Below are positions 8,508 to 16,583 of a stretch of DNA of 64,000 bases, in pieces. Within the stretch, counting starts at the first letter, position 1. Each line of letters starts with the position of its first letter. This stretch comes from Bernardetia sp. Its GTDB lineage: Bacteria > Bacteroidota > Bacteroidia > Cytophagales > Bernardetiaceae. The stretch lies in assembly GCA_020630575.1 (NCBI GenBank), contig JAHDBD010000007.1, forward strand, positions 155,712 through 219,711. Direction: 5' to 3'. The notes under the pieces were generated by a model. That model had not been told where the DNA came from and made no database searches. It saw only the letters and a program-made list of their open reading frames with translations. The translations under genes were made by a program, and so were the position numbers.

Positions 8508-9686
8508 ATGAATCTAAAAGATATTATTCACCAAGTATCTCATCAAGGAGAACAAAAATGGGATACTCTCAAGACAAATCTTAAAACTCGTTTAGGATTA
8601 GATGAACCTGTCATGATTTTACCTTATCGCAGTTTTGGAAATACTCAAAAAGCCTTTTTTTGGGGTAGAGTATTGGAAGATGAAAAAATCAATGTAAAAG
8701 AAGACGATAAGTTTTGGGATAATATTCTCAATACATATAGAAGGTTAGAAAGCGATGAAATTCCAAATGTACGGCTTTCAGTAACTTATAAAGGCATTAC
8801 AAAAGAAACTAAAACGGATGAAGAAGGGTATTTTTTTACAGAAATAGAATTGCCAGAACCTATCACACCCCATGAATCTATGTGGGAAAAAGTAGAATTC
8901 AAACTTTTAGAAAGTGTAAGACCAAATCAAGGTGATGTTACTGCTTTAGGAGAAGTTCAAATCCATGATGACTTAAAGGAGTTCGGAATTATCTCAGATA
9001 TTGATGATACTGTTTTGCAAACGCAAGCGACAAGCATGTTGGCCTCTGCAAAACTAACTTTTTTAGGAAATGCACACCTTCGAAAACCATTTTTAGGAGT
9101 CGGAGAACTCTATGAAGCACTTGTAAAAGGAAGTGATGGCAATCAGCAAAATCCATTGTATTTTGTTTCTAGTAGTATGTGGAATTTGTACGATTTACTA
9201 ACTGATTTTTTTGAAATAAGAAATCTTCCAAAAGCTCCATTACTTTTAAGAGATTTAGGATTGGATGAGAACATGTTTATTAAAGGTGACCACAGCCATA
9301 AAGAAGAAAAAATAAAACGTATTTTTAGTTATTATCCCAACCTAAAATTTATTTTGATAGGAGATAGTGGACAGCACGATGCCGAAATTTATTATAAAAT
9401 TCTTCAAGAATTTCCAGAACGAATAAAAGCAATTTATATTCGTGATGTAAGTGACAATGCTAGAGATGCAGAAGTAGACAAAATTGCTACCCAAGCAGAA
9501 AAAGAATTTAATGTTCCTTTTCAACTAATAGCTGATTCGGGTTTGGTAGCTTTGCATGCAGCCTCACAAGGATTTATTACAAAAGAATCTATTGAAAAAG
9601 TACAACAAGCAAAAGAAGAAGACAAAAAAGCTCCTCTGACTTTGGAGGAAGCTGTTGTGAAAGGAGAGATTGAAGCAAAAAATTAA
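8508..9686 (+). CDS. App1-like phosphatidate phosphatase (DUF2183)
   Basis: HAD-type phosphatase relative of yeast App1. The catalytic DxDxT motif is Asp164-Ile-Asp166-Asp-Thr168 in IISDIDDTV. The downstream motif III region is VSSSMWNLYDLL, and FILIGDSGQHD gives the acidic metal-binding motif. An N-terminal domain of about 150 residues precedes it, as in other bacterial DUF2183 proteins. The ATG at 8508 is preferred; the frame is open from 8445, overlapping the upstream gene, but those residues are low in complexity and not family-like. 392 aa. Likely substrate: phosphatidic acid or a related phospholipid (from yeast App1; untested here). Confidence 0.8.
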   Translation: MNLKDIIHQVSHQGEQKWDTLKTNLKTRLGLDEPVMILPYRSFGNTQKAFFWGRVLEDEKINVKEDDKFWDNILNTYRRLESDEIPNVRLSVTYKGITKETKTDEEGYFFTEIELPEPITPHESMWEKVEFKLLESVRPNQGDVTALGEVQIHDDLKEFGIISDIDDTVLQTQATSMLASAKLTFLGNAHLRKPFLGVGELYEALVKGSDGNQQNPLYFVSSSMWNLYDLLTDFFEIRNLPKAPLLLRDLGLDENMFIKGDHSHKEEKIKRIFSYYPNLKFILIGDSGQHDAEIYYKILQEFPERIKAIYIRDVSDNARDAEVDKIATQAEKEFNVPFQLIADSGLVALHAASQGFITKESIEKVQQAKEEDKKAPLTLEEAVVKGEIEAKN

Positions 9687-9693
9687 AACAAAT

Positions 9694-9735
9694 AAAAGTC
9701 AGTAAGATAAAACAATTTCTTACTGACTTTTTTTA
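9694..9735 (+). terminator. Rho-independent terminator after the App1-like gene
   Basis: AAAAGTCAGTAAGA (9694-9707) pairs perfectly with 9718-9731 across a 10-nt loop and runs into seven T. It sits 8 nt after the stop. Confidence 0.8.
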
Positions 9736-9790
9736 TACTTTAGTAAAATATGATTTTTTATTCCCCAATTTCTATTTCCTGTTCTCTATT

Positions 9791-10489
9791 ATGAAAATAA
9801 AATTCCCAAAATCAGTAAACTATCCACCACAGAAAAAAGCAAATGCAATAGCTAAGATTTTGAAAGAATTATATCCAAATCCTGCTGTTCCATTAGACCA
9901 CCAAGACGCTTATACTTTGCTTATTTCAGTTTTGCTTTCTGCTCAATGTACCGACAAACGAGTAAATCAAGTTACGCCAATTTTGTTTGAAGAAGCTGAT
10001 ACACCAAATAAAATGGTACAACTTACTACAGAACAAATAAAAAGTATTATTCGTTCTTGTGGGCTTTCAAACAATAAATCAAAGGCAATTCATAGATTAT
10101 CAGAAATTTTATTAGAAAAATATAGTGGAGAAGTTCCTGATAAAATGGAGCTTTTGGAAGAATTACCAGGTGTAGGACACAAAACGGCTTCTGTTGTGGT
10201 TTCGCAATATTTTGGGCAGCCTGCTTTTCCTGTCGATACGCATATTCACAGACTGGCATATCGTTGGGGACTTTCAAACGGAAAAAATGTTGTCCAAACA
10301 GAAAAAGATTTGAAAGCACTTTTTCCTAAAAAAAATTGGAATGACTTACATATTCAAATTATTTATTTTGGTAGAGAATATTGTTCTGCAAGAAGTCATA
10401 ATCCATTGGAGTGTCCGATTTGTAGTCAATATGGAAATACAGAATATCTTGATAAATATTTGGAGGAACAAGAAATGAAAGGGAAGTAG
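9791..10489 (+). CDS. nth: Endonuclease III, DNA glycosylase/AP lyase
   Basis: Base-excision repair enzyme removing oxidised pyrimidines. The helix-hairpin-helix LPGVGHKTAS carries the catalytic Lys131, and the catalytic Asp149 is in FPVDTHIHRL. The C-terminal region normally holding a [4Fe-4S] cluster reads CSARSHNPLECPIC, that is three cysteines with unusual spacing and no fourth Cys before the end. The cluster may be lost or degenerate. 232 aa, slightly longer than E. coli Nth (211). Flanked by its own terminator-separated region; not obviously in an operon. Confidence 0.9.
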   Translation: MKIKFPKSVNYPPQKKANAIAKILKELYPNPAVPLDHQDAYTLLISVLLSAQCTDKRVNQVTPILFEEADTPNKMVQLTTEQIKSIIRSCGLSNNKSKAIHRLSEILLEKYSGEVPDKMELLEELPGVGHKTASVVVSQYFGQPAFPVDTHIHRLAYRWGLSNGKNVVQTEKDLKALFPKKNWNDLHIQIIYFGREYCSARSHNPLECPICSQYGNTEYLDKYLEEQEMKGK

Positions 10490-10528
10490 ATTGTAAGTTT
10501 AAAATGTATTGTCATTCTCCTCAAACTC

Positions 10529-10563
10529 TTTATTTCTCTGTGGTTAAAAAGTAATTTGTATTT
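10529..10563. repeat. Short dispersed AT-rich repeat, copy 1
   Basis: A 21-nt core (10529-10549, containing TTTCTCTGTGGTTAAAA) recurs exactly at 55835-55855, and the flanking bases are also similar. Both copies lie about 80-140 nt before a plus-strand gene (menB here, the vWA gene at the other site). Confidence 0.55.
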
Positions 10564-10672
10564 ATCTGCATTCTATCATAAAAATCATATAAATCACTCG
10601 CTAATCAGTTCAAGTATTTCTAAAAAAACTTTATCTTGCATTCAATCCAAAACTCACTTTAAAAACAAAAAA

Positions 10673-11533
10673 ATGAATCAAAAAGCAGATTGGAAAGTCA
10701 TCGAAGAATTAAATAATATCAAATTTGAAGATATTACTTACAAAAAATCAAATGGAGTGGCTCGTATTGCCTTCAACCGTCCAGAAGTCAGAAATGCGTT
10801 TCGCCCAAAAACAGTAACCGAATTATACGTAGCTTTTTTAGATGCTAGAGAAGATACTTCTATCGGAGTAGTTTTGCTTTCCTCAGAAGGTCCTTCGCCA
10901 AAAGATGGAGTTTATTCGTTTTGTAGTGGTGGCGACCAGCGTACACGAGGACATCAAGGATATGTAGGCGAAGACGGAATGCCAAGACTTAATATTTTAG
11001 AAGTTCAACGTCTTATGCGTTTTATGCCAAAGGCTGTCATTGCTGTCGTAAATGGTTGGGCTGTTGGTGGTGGACATAGTTTGCATGTCGTTTGTGATTT
11101 GACTTTGGCGAGTAAAGAACACGCTATTTTCAAACAAACTGATGCCGATGTTACCAGTTTTGATGGTGGTTATGGTTCTGCGTATTTGGCTAAAATGGTT
11201 GGACAAAAACGAGCTAGAGAAATTTTCTTTTTGGGTCGTAATTATTCAGCACAAGAAGCCTATGAAATGGGAATGGTAAATGCCGTTATTCCTCACGAAG
11301 AATTAGAAGACACAGCGTATGAGTGGGCGCAAGAAATTTTAGAAAAATCGCCTACGTCTATCAAAATGCTCAAATTTGCTTTCAATCTAACCGATGACGG
11401 AATGGTCGGACAACAAGTTTTTGCAGGAGAAGCAACACGCCTAGCCTACATGACTGACGAAGCAAAAGAAGGAAGAAATGCCTTTTTGGAAAAAAGAAAA
11501 CCAGACTTTAAAGATATCAAATGGATTCCTTAA
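10673..11533 (+). CDS. menB: 1,4-dihydroxy-2-naphthoyl-CoA synthase
   Basis: Crotonase-fold enzyme closing the naphthoquinone ring of O-succinylbenzoyl-CoA in menaquinone synthesis. The crotonase core is clear: FNRPEVRNAFRPKT, the SFCSGGDQR oxyanion segment, VNGWAVGGGHSLH, and the MenB-specific TDADVTSFDGGYGSAYLA. The C-terminal AFLEKRKPDF also matches MenB. 286 aa from the ATG at 10673; the frame is open 39 codons upstream, but that stretch is not conserved-looking. No other men gene is in the window. A perfect inverted repeat follows the stop. Confidence 0.95.
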   Translation: MNQKADWKVIEELNNIKFEDITYKKSNGVARIAFNRPEVRNAFRPKTVTELYVAFLDAREDTSIGVVLLSSEGPSPKDGVYSFCSGGDQRTRGHQGYVGEDGMPRLNILEVQRLMRFMPKAVIAVVNGWAVGGGHSLHVVCDLTLASKEHAIFKQTDADVTSFDGGYGSAYLAKMVGQKRAREIFFLGRNYSAQEAYEMGMVNAVIPHEELEDTAYEWAQEILEKSPTSIKMLKFAFNLTDDGMVGQQVFAGEATRLAYMTDEAKEGRNAFLEKRKPDFKDIKWIP

Positions 11534-11537
11534 TTTT

Positions 11538-11556
11538 CAGTTATCAGTAAACAGTT
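11538..11556. repeat. CAGTTATCAGTAA-type spacer repeat
   Basis: CAGTTATCAGTAAACAGTT lies directly after the menB stop. Related, longer runs follow two of the secreted-paralogue genes (54095-54128 and 55680-55716). It looks like a decayed short tandem unit of about 7-8 nt that recurs just behind stop codons. Confidence 0.5.
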
Positions 11557-11557
11557 G

Positions 11558-11604
11558 AAAAAATTTAGAATTCTGAATGTAGAATTTAGAATTCTAAATT
11601 TTTT
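11558..11604 (+). terminator. Perfect 17-bp inverted repeat after menB, likely terminator
   Basis: AAAAAATTTAGAATTCT (11558-11574) pairs perfectly with 11588-11604, which ends in six T, around a 13-nt loop. It is all A/T apart from two G-C pairs, so thermodynamically modest. It lies 24 nt after menB and 30 nt before the methyltransferase start. Confidence 0.55.
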
Positions 11605-11634
11605 CGTAATTCGTAATTTTTAATTCGTAATTGA

Positions 11635-12429
11635 TTGAACCAAGACTACTATAAAAATTATTATCACCTAGAACGAAATCATTGGTGGTTTGTGGTACGT
11701 TTAGAAATATTAAAACAAGAACTTCAAAAAATAGCTGTTTTAGAGAAAAAATCTAAACGAAAAATATTAAACATAGGAATTGCAACAGGAAAAACATCTG
11801 AAATGCTTTCTCAATTTGGAGAAGTAACTTCAGTAGAATATGATGCTGTTTGTGCCGAATTTGTACGACAAAAATTAAATATTGAAGTTATTGAAGGTTC
11901 GATTTTAGAATTACCTTTTGAAGAGAATAGTTTTGACTGGGTTTGTGCTTTTGATGTTGTCGAACATGTAAAAGATGACAAAAAAGCCATTTCAGAAATG
12001 ACTAGAGTTTGTAAAGAACAAGGTAAAATCTGTATAACTGTGCCTGCTTTTCAAAGTCTTTGGAGTCATCACGATGAAATAAATCAACATTTTAAAAGAT
12101 ATAAAATGAATGAAATTTTAAAATTATTTGATTTGCAAAGTAAAAAGATAGATAATACTTCTTCTTTCAAGATTCTTCGAAAAACTTATTTTAATTCTTT
12201 TTTATTTATTCCAATTTGGCTTTTCAGAAAACTAAACTTTCTGATTCCTCAGCAGTTTATTCGAAAAGGTTCAGGTTCTGATTTTGAGATTTATAAAGAA
12301 AACCGTTTTTTAGATTCAATTTTGAAAGGGATTTTTAGAATAGAAAAAAAAATACTCCGAAAGAATATTTCATTTTCCTTCGGAGTTTCTTTATTGTTTT
12401 TTATTGAAAAGCAAAAACATAGAGATTAA
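11635..12429 (+). CDS. Class I SAM-dependent methyltransferase, TTG start
   Basis: 264 aa. Begins with the YYKNYYHLERNHWWFVVR region that opens a family of bacterial methyltransferases found with glycan genes. The SAM-binding motif I is ILNIGIATGKTSEML, followed by EGSILELPFEENSFDWVCAFDVVEHV (motifs II-III of UbiE/Methyltransf_11 type). The start is TTG at 11635: an in-frame stop lies one codon upstream, and the first in-frame ATG would remove the conserved N-terminus. Two hydrophobic patches near the C-terminus suggest membrane association. Substrate unknown. Its 3' end contains the terminator of the convergent RNase D gene. Confidence 0.8.
   Translation: MNQDYYKNYYHLERNHWWFVVRLEILKQELQKIAVLEKKSKRKILNIGIATGKTSEMLSQFGEVTSVEYDAVCAEFVRQKLNIEVIEGSILELPFEENSFDWVCAFDVVEHVKDDKKAISEMTRVCKEQGKICITVPAFQSLWSHHDEINQHFKRYKMNEILKLFDLQSKKIDNTSSFKILRKTYFNSFLFIPIWLFRKLNFLIPQQFIRKGSGSDFEIYKENRFLDSILKGIFRIEKKILRKNISFSFGVSLLFFIEKQKHRD
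12344..12386 (-). terminator. Terminator for the RNase D gene, inside the opposing coding region
   Basis: On the minus strand ACTCCGAA (12386-12379) pairs with TTCGGAGT (12361-12354) and is followed by A then a run of nine T. It begins about 60 nt past the RNase D stop, and lies wholly within the last 30 codons of the convergent methyltransferase. Confidence 0.7.
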
Positions 12430-12445
12430 GAATAGTATTCAAAAA

Positions 12446-13744
12446 CTACTTTTTCAAACTTCCTTTCAAAACATCAATATTCCATTCATTTTCCTTCGCA
12501 ATTTCTTGTAAAACTTCCATTTTCCAAGAGTTGGCAACAATTTCTATTCCATGCCAAAGAACATCATTTTTGTTTTTATTGGAAAGAATAAGCGATTGAA
12601 CATTTAATCCTTTGTAGTCTGTAAGTGCATCACGCAGATTAGTAAAGATAATTTCTCGTTGATGAAGTGTTCTCTGGTGCTGTTTTTTCTCTTGATAATA
12701 CTCTTCTTTTTCTTCTGCTCGTTTGTCTAATTCTCTAAAAAAACGATTTTTTCTATCTGATAAATCTATTTTTGAAAGCTCAAAAAACTCATCGGCACGT
12801 TTCTTAAAATGATGAGAAGAACCACGCAGAGTTTCCCATTCCTCTAATTTTTGAGGTGGCTTTACGACAAGTTCTGCCAAACGATTATTTGAAATTACTC
12901 TGTAATGAGGACGATTTACATTTTTTGCTATTGCATCTCTAAGATTCCAATACATAGCGAAGCGAACAGTATTTTCTTCTGGAAATTTGTATTTAATGGC
13001 TGCTTTTAGAGCTGTAGCAGTATTTTTATCTTCCAAATCATTTCCATTATCTACACTTTTGTCTGTGTTTTCCCTTCCAATTTCTTCTAATTTCTCTCTC
13101 TCTTCATCATACCATTTCCATCTATCTAATTTTTGAAGCTCTTTTTTTAGAATTTCAAAGAGTTCGAACAAATAAATTACATCAGTAGCTGCATAAATAA
13201 GTTGTGACTTTGAAAGAGGACGCTTTGCCCAGTCTGAAATCTGTTCTTGCTTTTCTAATTCAATGCCTAACTTTTCTTCTACAAGACTTTGAAGACCAAT
13301 ATCGTTACTAGACTTGAGCAAAAAACGATACATAAGAGCTGTATCCTGAATATTTTTGATAGAACAATTATAGATATCTCCTATCACAATCAAATCGGAA
13401 GAAGAGCTATGAAACAACTTTTCAACATTTGGATTTTCTAAAACAGAAAGTAAAGGCTTTATATTTCCTTCTAATTTGACAGTATCAATCAAATAAATTT
13501 TGTCTTTGTCATAAATCTGAACCAAGCACAAATGCCTACCATAATAATTATTATTATCATCGAATTCGGTGTCAATGGCAATTTGAGAACATTTTTCCCA
13601 CTTTTGCGCCACTTTTTCTAGCTCTTCGATAGTTTTGATATAAATTGGATTGGGGATTTTTGGAGAACTTTTTTTTGCACCTAATTGATTACGTTGTAAA
13701 TCACTTAATAAATCGCCTAATGAGTTGGTTGAATTTTTTGACAT
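12446..13744 (-). CDS. rnd: Ribonuclease D-like 3'-5' exoribonuclease with HRDC domain
   Basis: DEDD-family exonuclease acting on the 3' ends of tRNA and other stable RNAs. Exo I is AIDTEFD (Asp and Glu ligands), Exo II is LFHSSSSDLIVI, and Exo III is YAATDVIYLFELF, the DEDDy tyrosine form. An HRDC region follows (about residues 225-310, ALKAAIKYKFPEE onwards), plus a charged tail with a coiled-coil-like KKRADEFFELSK/REKEEYYQEKK stretch. 432 aa against 375 in E. coli Rnd. Convergent with the methyltransferase gene; only 16 nt separate the stops. Confidence 0.88.
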   Translation of the reverse strand: MSKNSTNSLGDLLSDLQRNQLGAKKSSPKIPNPIYIKTIEELEKVAQKWEKCSQIAIDTEFDDNNNYYGRHLCLVQIYDKDKIYLIDTVKLEGNIKPLLSVLENPNVEKLFHSSSSDLIVIGDIYNCSIKNIQDTALMYRFLLKSSNDIGLQSLVEEKLGIELEKQEQISDWAKRPLSKSQLIYAATDVIYLFELFEILKKELQKLDRWKWYDEEREKLEEIGRENTDKSVDNGNDLEDKNTATALKAAIKYKFPEENTVRFAMYWNLRDAIAKNVNRPHYRVISNNRLAELVVKPPQKLEEWETLRGSSHHFKKRADEFFELSKIDLSDRKNRFFRELDKRAEEKEEYYQEKKQHQRTLHQREIIFTNLRDALTDYKGLNVQSLILSNKNKNDVLWHGIEIVANSWKMEVLQEIAKENEWNIDVLKGSLKK

Positions 13745-13763
13745 CTTTCTGTATGAACATAAT

Positions 13764-13797
13764 AAACCCTAAGGGTTTTCGAAGATCCTTAGGGTTT
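13764..13797. repeat. AAACCCTAAGG hairpin repeat, copy 1
   Basis: AAACCCTAAGG and CCTTAGGGTTT form an 11-bp stem around a 12-nt centre. It lies 14 nt past the stop of the DnaJ-like gene and 20 nt before the RNase D start. The T-tract is weak on either strand, so it is listed as a repeat that may also terminate. Copy 2 at 16541-16574 has the same outer arms with a different centre. Confidence 0.7.
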
Positions 13798-13811
13798 AAA
13801 AATAAATAATA

Positions 13812-14696
13812 TTATAATTTTGATAATTCTTGGAAAAGCTCTTTCTCTCTTGGAGATAAATTTTGAGGAAGCTCAACTTCAATTTTGATATATAAATCTC
13901 CAAACTGACCAGCTTGGTTATAAACTGGCATCCCTTTTCCTTTAATGCGAAATACTTTTCCGTTGGCAGTTTCGGCAGCAATAGGAAATAAGATTTTACC
14001 TTTCATTGTCGGAACAGAAATTTTTCCTCCCAACATAGCCTCATACAAAGAAACTTTTGCTGTTGTGTGCAAATCGTTTTCTTCTCTTGTAAAATCTTTA
14101 TTTTCATCTATCTCAACAACTACTACAATATCTTCATCTTTTTCACCTTTTGCTCCTAGTTTTAGTTTCTGACCATCAGCAATTCCTTCTTTTAGTTTTA
14201 AGCGAATACGATTTTTATTTACTGTAATTACTCGTGTAGTTCCTGCGTATGCTTCCTCTAAAGAAATACTTGTTTTGATTTCTTTTTCTTTGGGTTTTCT
14301 TTTTATTCCTGTTGTCTCTTTTTCATTTTTAAAGATAGTTTCTCTTCCCAAATCAACCACATTTTTAAAGGCATCACTCATGCGCTCTCTTGTGAAAAGG
14401 TCTTTAAACTCAAAGTCTTTTTCTTGTGTTTTTTGGTATGCACTTTTTGCTTTATCAGCAAATTTGCTATAGCTCCCCCAATTTTTGCCCATCAAATCAT
14501 ATTGCGCCCTTTTTGTTGAGTCACTCAAAATATCATGAGCTTCATTGAGATCTTTAAATCTTTTTTCAGCCAAAATATCATTTGGATTACGATCAGGATG
14601 ATATTTTTTAGCAAGTTCTCTATATTTTTTTTTTATTTCTTCGGCACTTGCATTTTTTCGAAGACCAAGAATTTTATAATAATCTTTGTATTGCAT
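13812..14696 (-). CDS. CbpA-like DnaJ co-chaperone
   Basis: 294 aa. The J domain occupies residues 4-70, with YYKILGL, the HPD motif (KKYHPDRNPND) and the helix that docks on DnaK. A short linker follows, then the two-subdomain peptide-binding C-terminal region (ISLEEAYAGT..., LYEAMLGGKISVPTMKGK, FRIKGKGMP). There is no CxxCxGxG zinc-finger region, so it belongs to the CbpA (type II) group rather than DnaJ itself. Acts with DnaK in stress-related folding. Upstream on the same strand is the BatC-like gene, but a hairpin repeat lies between them. Confidence 0.87.
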   Translation of the reverse strand: MQYKDYYKILGLRKNASAEEIKKKYRELAKKYHPDRNPNDILAEKRFKDLNEAHDILSDSTKRAQYDLMGKNWGSYSKFADKAKSAYQKTQEKDFEFKDLFTRERMSDAFKNVVDLGRETIFKNEKETTGIKRKPKEKEIKTSISLEEAYAGTTRVITVNKNRIRLKLKEGIADGQKLKLGAKGEKDEDIVVVVEIDENKDFTREENDLHTTAKVSLYEAMLGGKISVPTMKGKILFPIAAETANGKVFRIKGKGMPVYNQAGQFGDLYIKIEVELPQNLSPREKELFQELSKL

Positions 14697-14704
14697 GGTA
14701 TGTA

Positions 14705-14816
14705 TTATGTTGCTTGTGAGGACACAAGCAACGACTATATTTTTATTTTTATGATAGACATCTTACCGTTTTTTGGTATTCCATTCTTGCCATTATTGAT
14801 GTTTCACCAACGACAA
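14705..14816. repeat. Diverged copy of the intergenic hairpin repeat
   Basis: GTTGCTTGTG (14709-14718) pairs perfectly with CACAAGCAAC (14723-14732) around AGGA. About 80 nt on, GTTTCACCAACGACAAT resembles the right end of the element at 3842-3903 (GTCTCCACCGACGACCAT). This suggests one copy that has lost its middle symmetry. Confidence 0.5.
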
Positions 14817-14823
14817 TTAATCT

Positions 14824-15654
14824 TTACCAGTCTGGCTTTCCTGTTTTACGTGGTTTCTTGCCTTTGCGTTGTTGTTGTTGTAAATATTGTGCTTCATTTT
14901 GCTTCATAGCATCCAAAATCTGCTCAGCTTTTTCTTGTGAAATATCCATATCTTTCAGTTTATCAGCAGCAGATTGTTGTTGTTGAGCTTGTTTCTGAGC
15001 ATCTTTTTCTTCTTTGCTTTGGTCTTGCTCTTTGTTTTCTTGTCCGTCTTGCCCATCCTGATTTTGGTCTTCCTCACTTTTTTGTTCGTCTTGTTCTTGC
15101 TGTTCTTGTTCTTCTTTTTGGTCTTCGCTTTTATCCTTTTGTTCTTGCTCTTGTTTTTGCATTTCAATTTCTAAAAGACGTTTCAAGAGTTCATAATCAA
15201 AACGAGCTTCTTCATTATACTCATCAGCACGAAGAGCATTTTTAAAATTAACTAAAGCGTCTTCATAAATTTTCTTCTTGTCTTTGGGTTTAGTTTTTTC
15301 CGAACCTGCACGTTTTGCCTTCAAAATTCCTACTTGAAGATTTGCAATGCTGCGTACTTTATCGTTTTTACTATTTACAGCTTGTGAATAATAGGTAAGA
15401 GCCGAAGAAATAGCAGACGTATCTTGCTGCTCAAAATAAGCATGTGCCAAATTAAGAGTAACTATTGGTTCTTCTAATTTCCAAATATTATTCATATAAA
15501 GAAGTTCTGAGGCTGCTTCTTTATAGTTTTTATCTTGATATAACTGAGTAGCTTTTTTCTTTGCGCTATTGGTTTGGAATATATACACAGGATTCCACCA
15601 CTCTTGACCGAGCGAAAGACCTAAAAAAGCGACTATCCAAACTAGTTTTTGCAT
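14824..15654 (-). CDS. BatC-like TPR protein with Glu/Gln/Asp-rich segment
   Basis: 276 aa. An N-terminal hydrophobic segment (1-16) is followed by TPR-like helical repeats (about 30-160: ATQLYQDKNYKEAASELLYMN, LNLAHAYFEQQDTSAIS, ALVNFKNALRADEYNEEARFDYELL). A low-complexity K/E/Q/D-rich stretch spans about 165-235. The conserved-looking tail ISQEKAEQILDAMKQNE...GKPDW is what Bacteroidota BatC/BatE proteins of the aerotolerance operon end with. The other Bat partners are not adjacent; a vWA protein of related type lies 40 kb away at 55936. Exact role is unknown in the family. Confidence 0.72.
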   Translation of the reverse strand: MQKLVWIVAFLGLSLGQEWWNPVYIFQTNSAKKKATQLYQDKNYKEAASELLYMNNIWKLEEPIVTLNLAHAYFEQQDTSAISSALTYYSQAVNSKNDKVRSIANLQVGILKAKRAGSEKTKPKDKKKIYEDALVNFKNALRADEYNEEARFDYELLKRLLEIEMQKQEQEQKDKSEDQKEEQEQQEQDEQKSEEDQNQDGQDGQENKEQDQSKEEKDAQKQAQQQQSAADKLKDMDISQEKAEQILDAMKQNEAQYLQQQQRKGKKPRKTGKPDW

Positions 15655-15692
15655 GATTTTTTAATGAATGATTTCTGATTAACTAAACACAA

Positions 15693-16526
15693 TTATTTTT
15701 TAATTTGCTTTGCTATTTCTTCTACAAATTCTTTTGATACTTTAGCATACTTTGCTATTTTTTCATAGGCTAATCCATCTTTGAGCATTTCTGTAATAGA
15801 TTCTACTGCTCTTTTTAGTTCTCCTTGCTTATACCTCAAATCCTCTTCGATATTATATGTTAGTGCCATAGCTGTTATATGTTTAATAATTTGTGATTGT
15901 AATTTTCTTAATTTAGATAAAACTTCTAACTGTATAACGGTCTTTTTTTGAATAGAGTTTTCAATTGGAAGGTCTTTTATTTTTTGAAGAATATTTTTGA
16001 TGATAGTATCTGAATCTGTTTTTCCAAAATCTGCTAAGATAGCCAAAATAATCTCCTCTGGTTTATTAGAATTTAAGAATAATTCATAACTAAAATCCTG
16101 CATATTAATCACATCAAAACGAAAAGATAAATTTTTAGCTTCAATAATTTGTTTCATTTTGGCTTTTCCTGTTCCAATGAAAAAAACATATTGATGGACA
16201 TCTAATTTATACTTTCTATACAGAATAGCATAATATTCATTCATACGATGAGCCATATCTTTCTCATCAACAGTTTGAAATTCTATATGAAGGATAAAAT
16301 CTTTTATTTTCTCCTTTTGTGCTTTATCTGCAATCACCTTTTTCAAAAAATCAGGTTTTCGTTCTAAAGTAGTTTGTAAATCATTCGGAATTTCTCGTAA
16401 ATTCTTAGGATTGATATTTAATAGCTTTTCAGCAAAAGGAATAATCAATTCTTCGATATTTTCCTTAAAGATTTTATCGTATTCCTGTGATTGATAACTC
16501 TGTTTTACGACCTCTTTTTTCTTCAT
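15693..16526 (-). CDS. Rpn/YhgA-like PD-(D/E)XK nuclease-family protein
   Basis: 277 aa. The N-terminal half matches the Rpn (recombination-promoting nuclease / 'putative transposase YhgA-like') pattern: YDKIFKENIEELIIPFAEKLL, then KPDFLKKV with the nuclease Asp, and ILHIEFQT with the Glu-x-Gln of the PD-(D/E)XK core, followed by RMNEYYAILYRKY. The C-terminal half is helical, with a lysine-rich end (MLKDGLAYEKIAKYAKVSKEFVEEI) typical of this family. Members are scattered and often linked to genome rearrangement or phage defence; no mobile element is visible here. A hairpin repeat lies between this gene and pdhA. Confidence 0.8.
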   Translation of the reverse strand: MKKKEVVKQSYQSQEYDKIFKENIEELIIPFAEKLLNINPKNLREIPNDLQTTLERKPDFLKKVIADKAQKEKIKDFILHIEFQTVDEKDMAHRMNEYYAILYRKYKLDVHQYVFFIGTGKAKMKQIIEAKNLSFRFDVINMQDFSYELFLNSNKPEEIILAILADFGKTDSDTIIKNILQKIKDLPIENSIQKKTVIQLEVLSKLRKLQSQIIKHITAMALTYNIEEDLRYKQGELKRAVESITEMLKDGLAYEKIAKYAKVSKEFVEEIAKQIKK

Positions 16527-16540
16527 TAAAAATAGAATTT

Positions 16541-16574
16541 AAACCCTAAGGCTCTGCGAAGAGCCTTAGGGTTT
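16541..16574. repeat. AAACCCTAAGG hairpin repeat, copy 2
   Basis: AAACCCTAAGGCTCT (16541-16555) pairs perfectly with AGAGCCTTAGGGTTT (16560-16574) around a 4-nt loop: a 15-bp stem lying 9 nt past the pdhA stop. Same outer arms as the element at 13764-13797. It could act as a transcription end point for pdhA. Confidence 0.75.
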
Positions 16575-16583
16575 AGAAATAAA

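Noticed and set aside
10556..10672. 39-codon upstream extension of menB
   Set aside because: The MenB family begins close to the ATG at 10673; the extension is Ser/His/Lys-rich and lies next to a dispersed repeat.
14937..15245. Several long open frames opposite and alongside the BatC-like gene
   Set aside because: They arise from the repetitive Glu/Gln/Asp/Lys codons of the real gene; their products are Phe/Leu- or Lys-only low-complexity strings without features.
15693..16526. Rpn-family gene as part of a transposon
   Set aside because: No terminal inverted repeats or target duplication around it; the nearby hairpin is part of a separate repeat pair.
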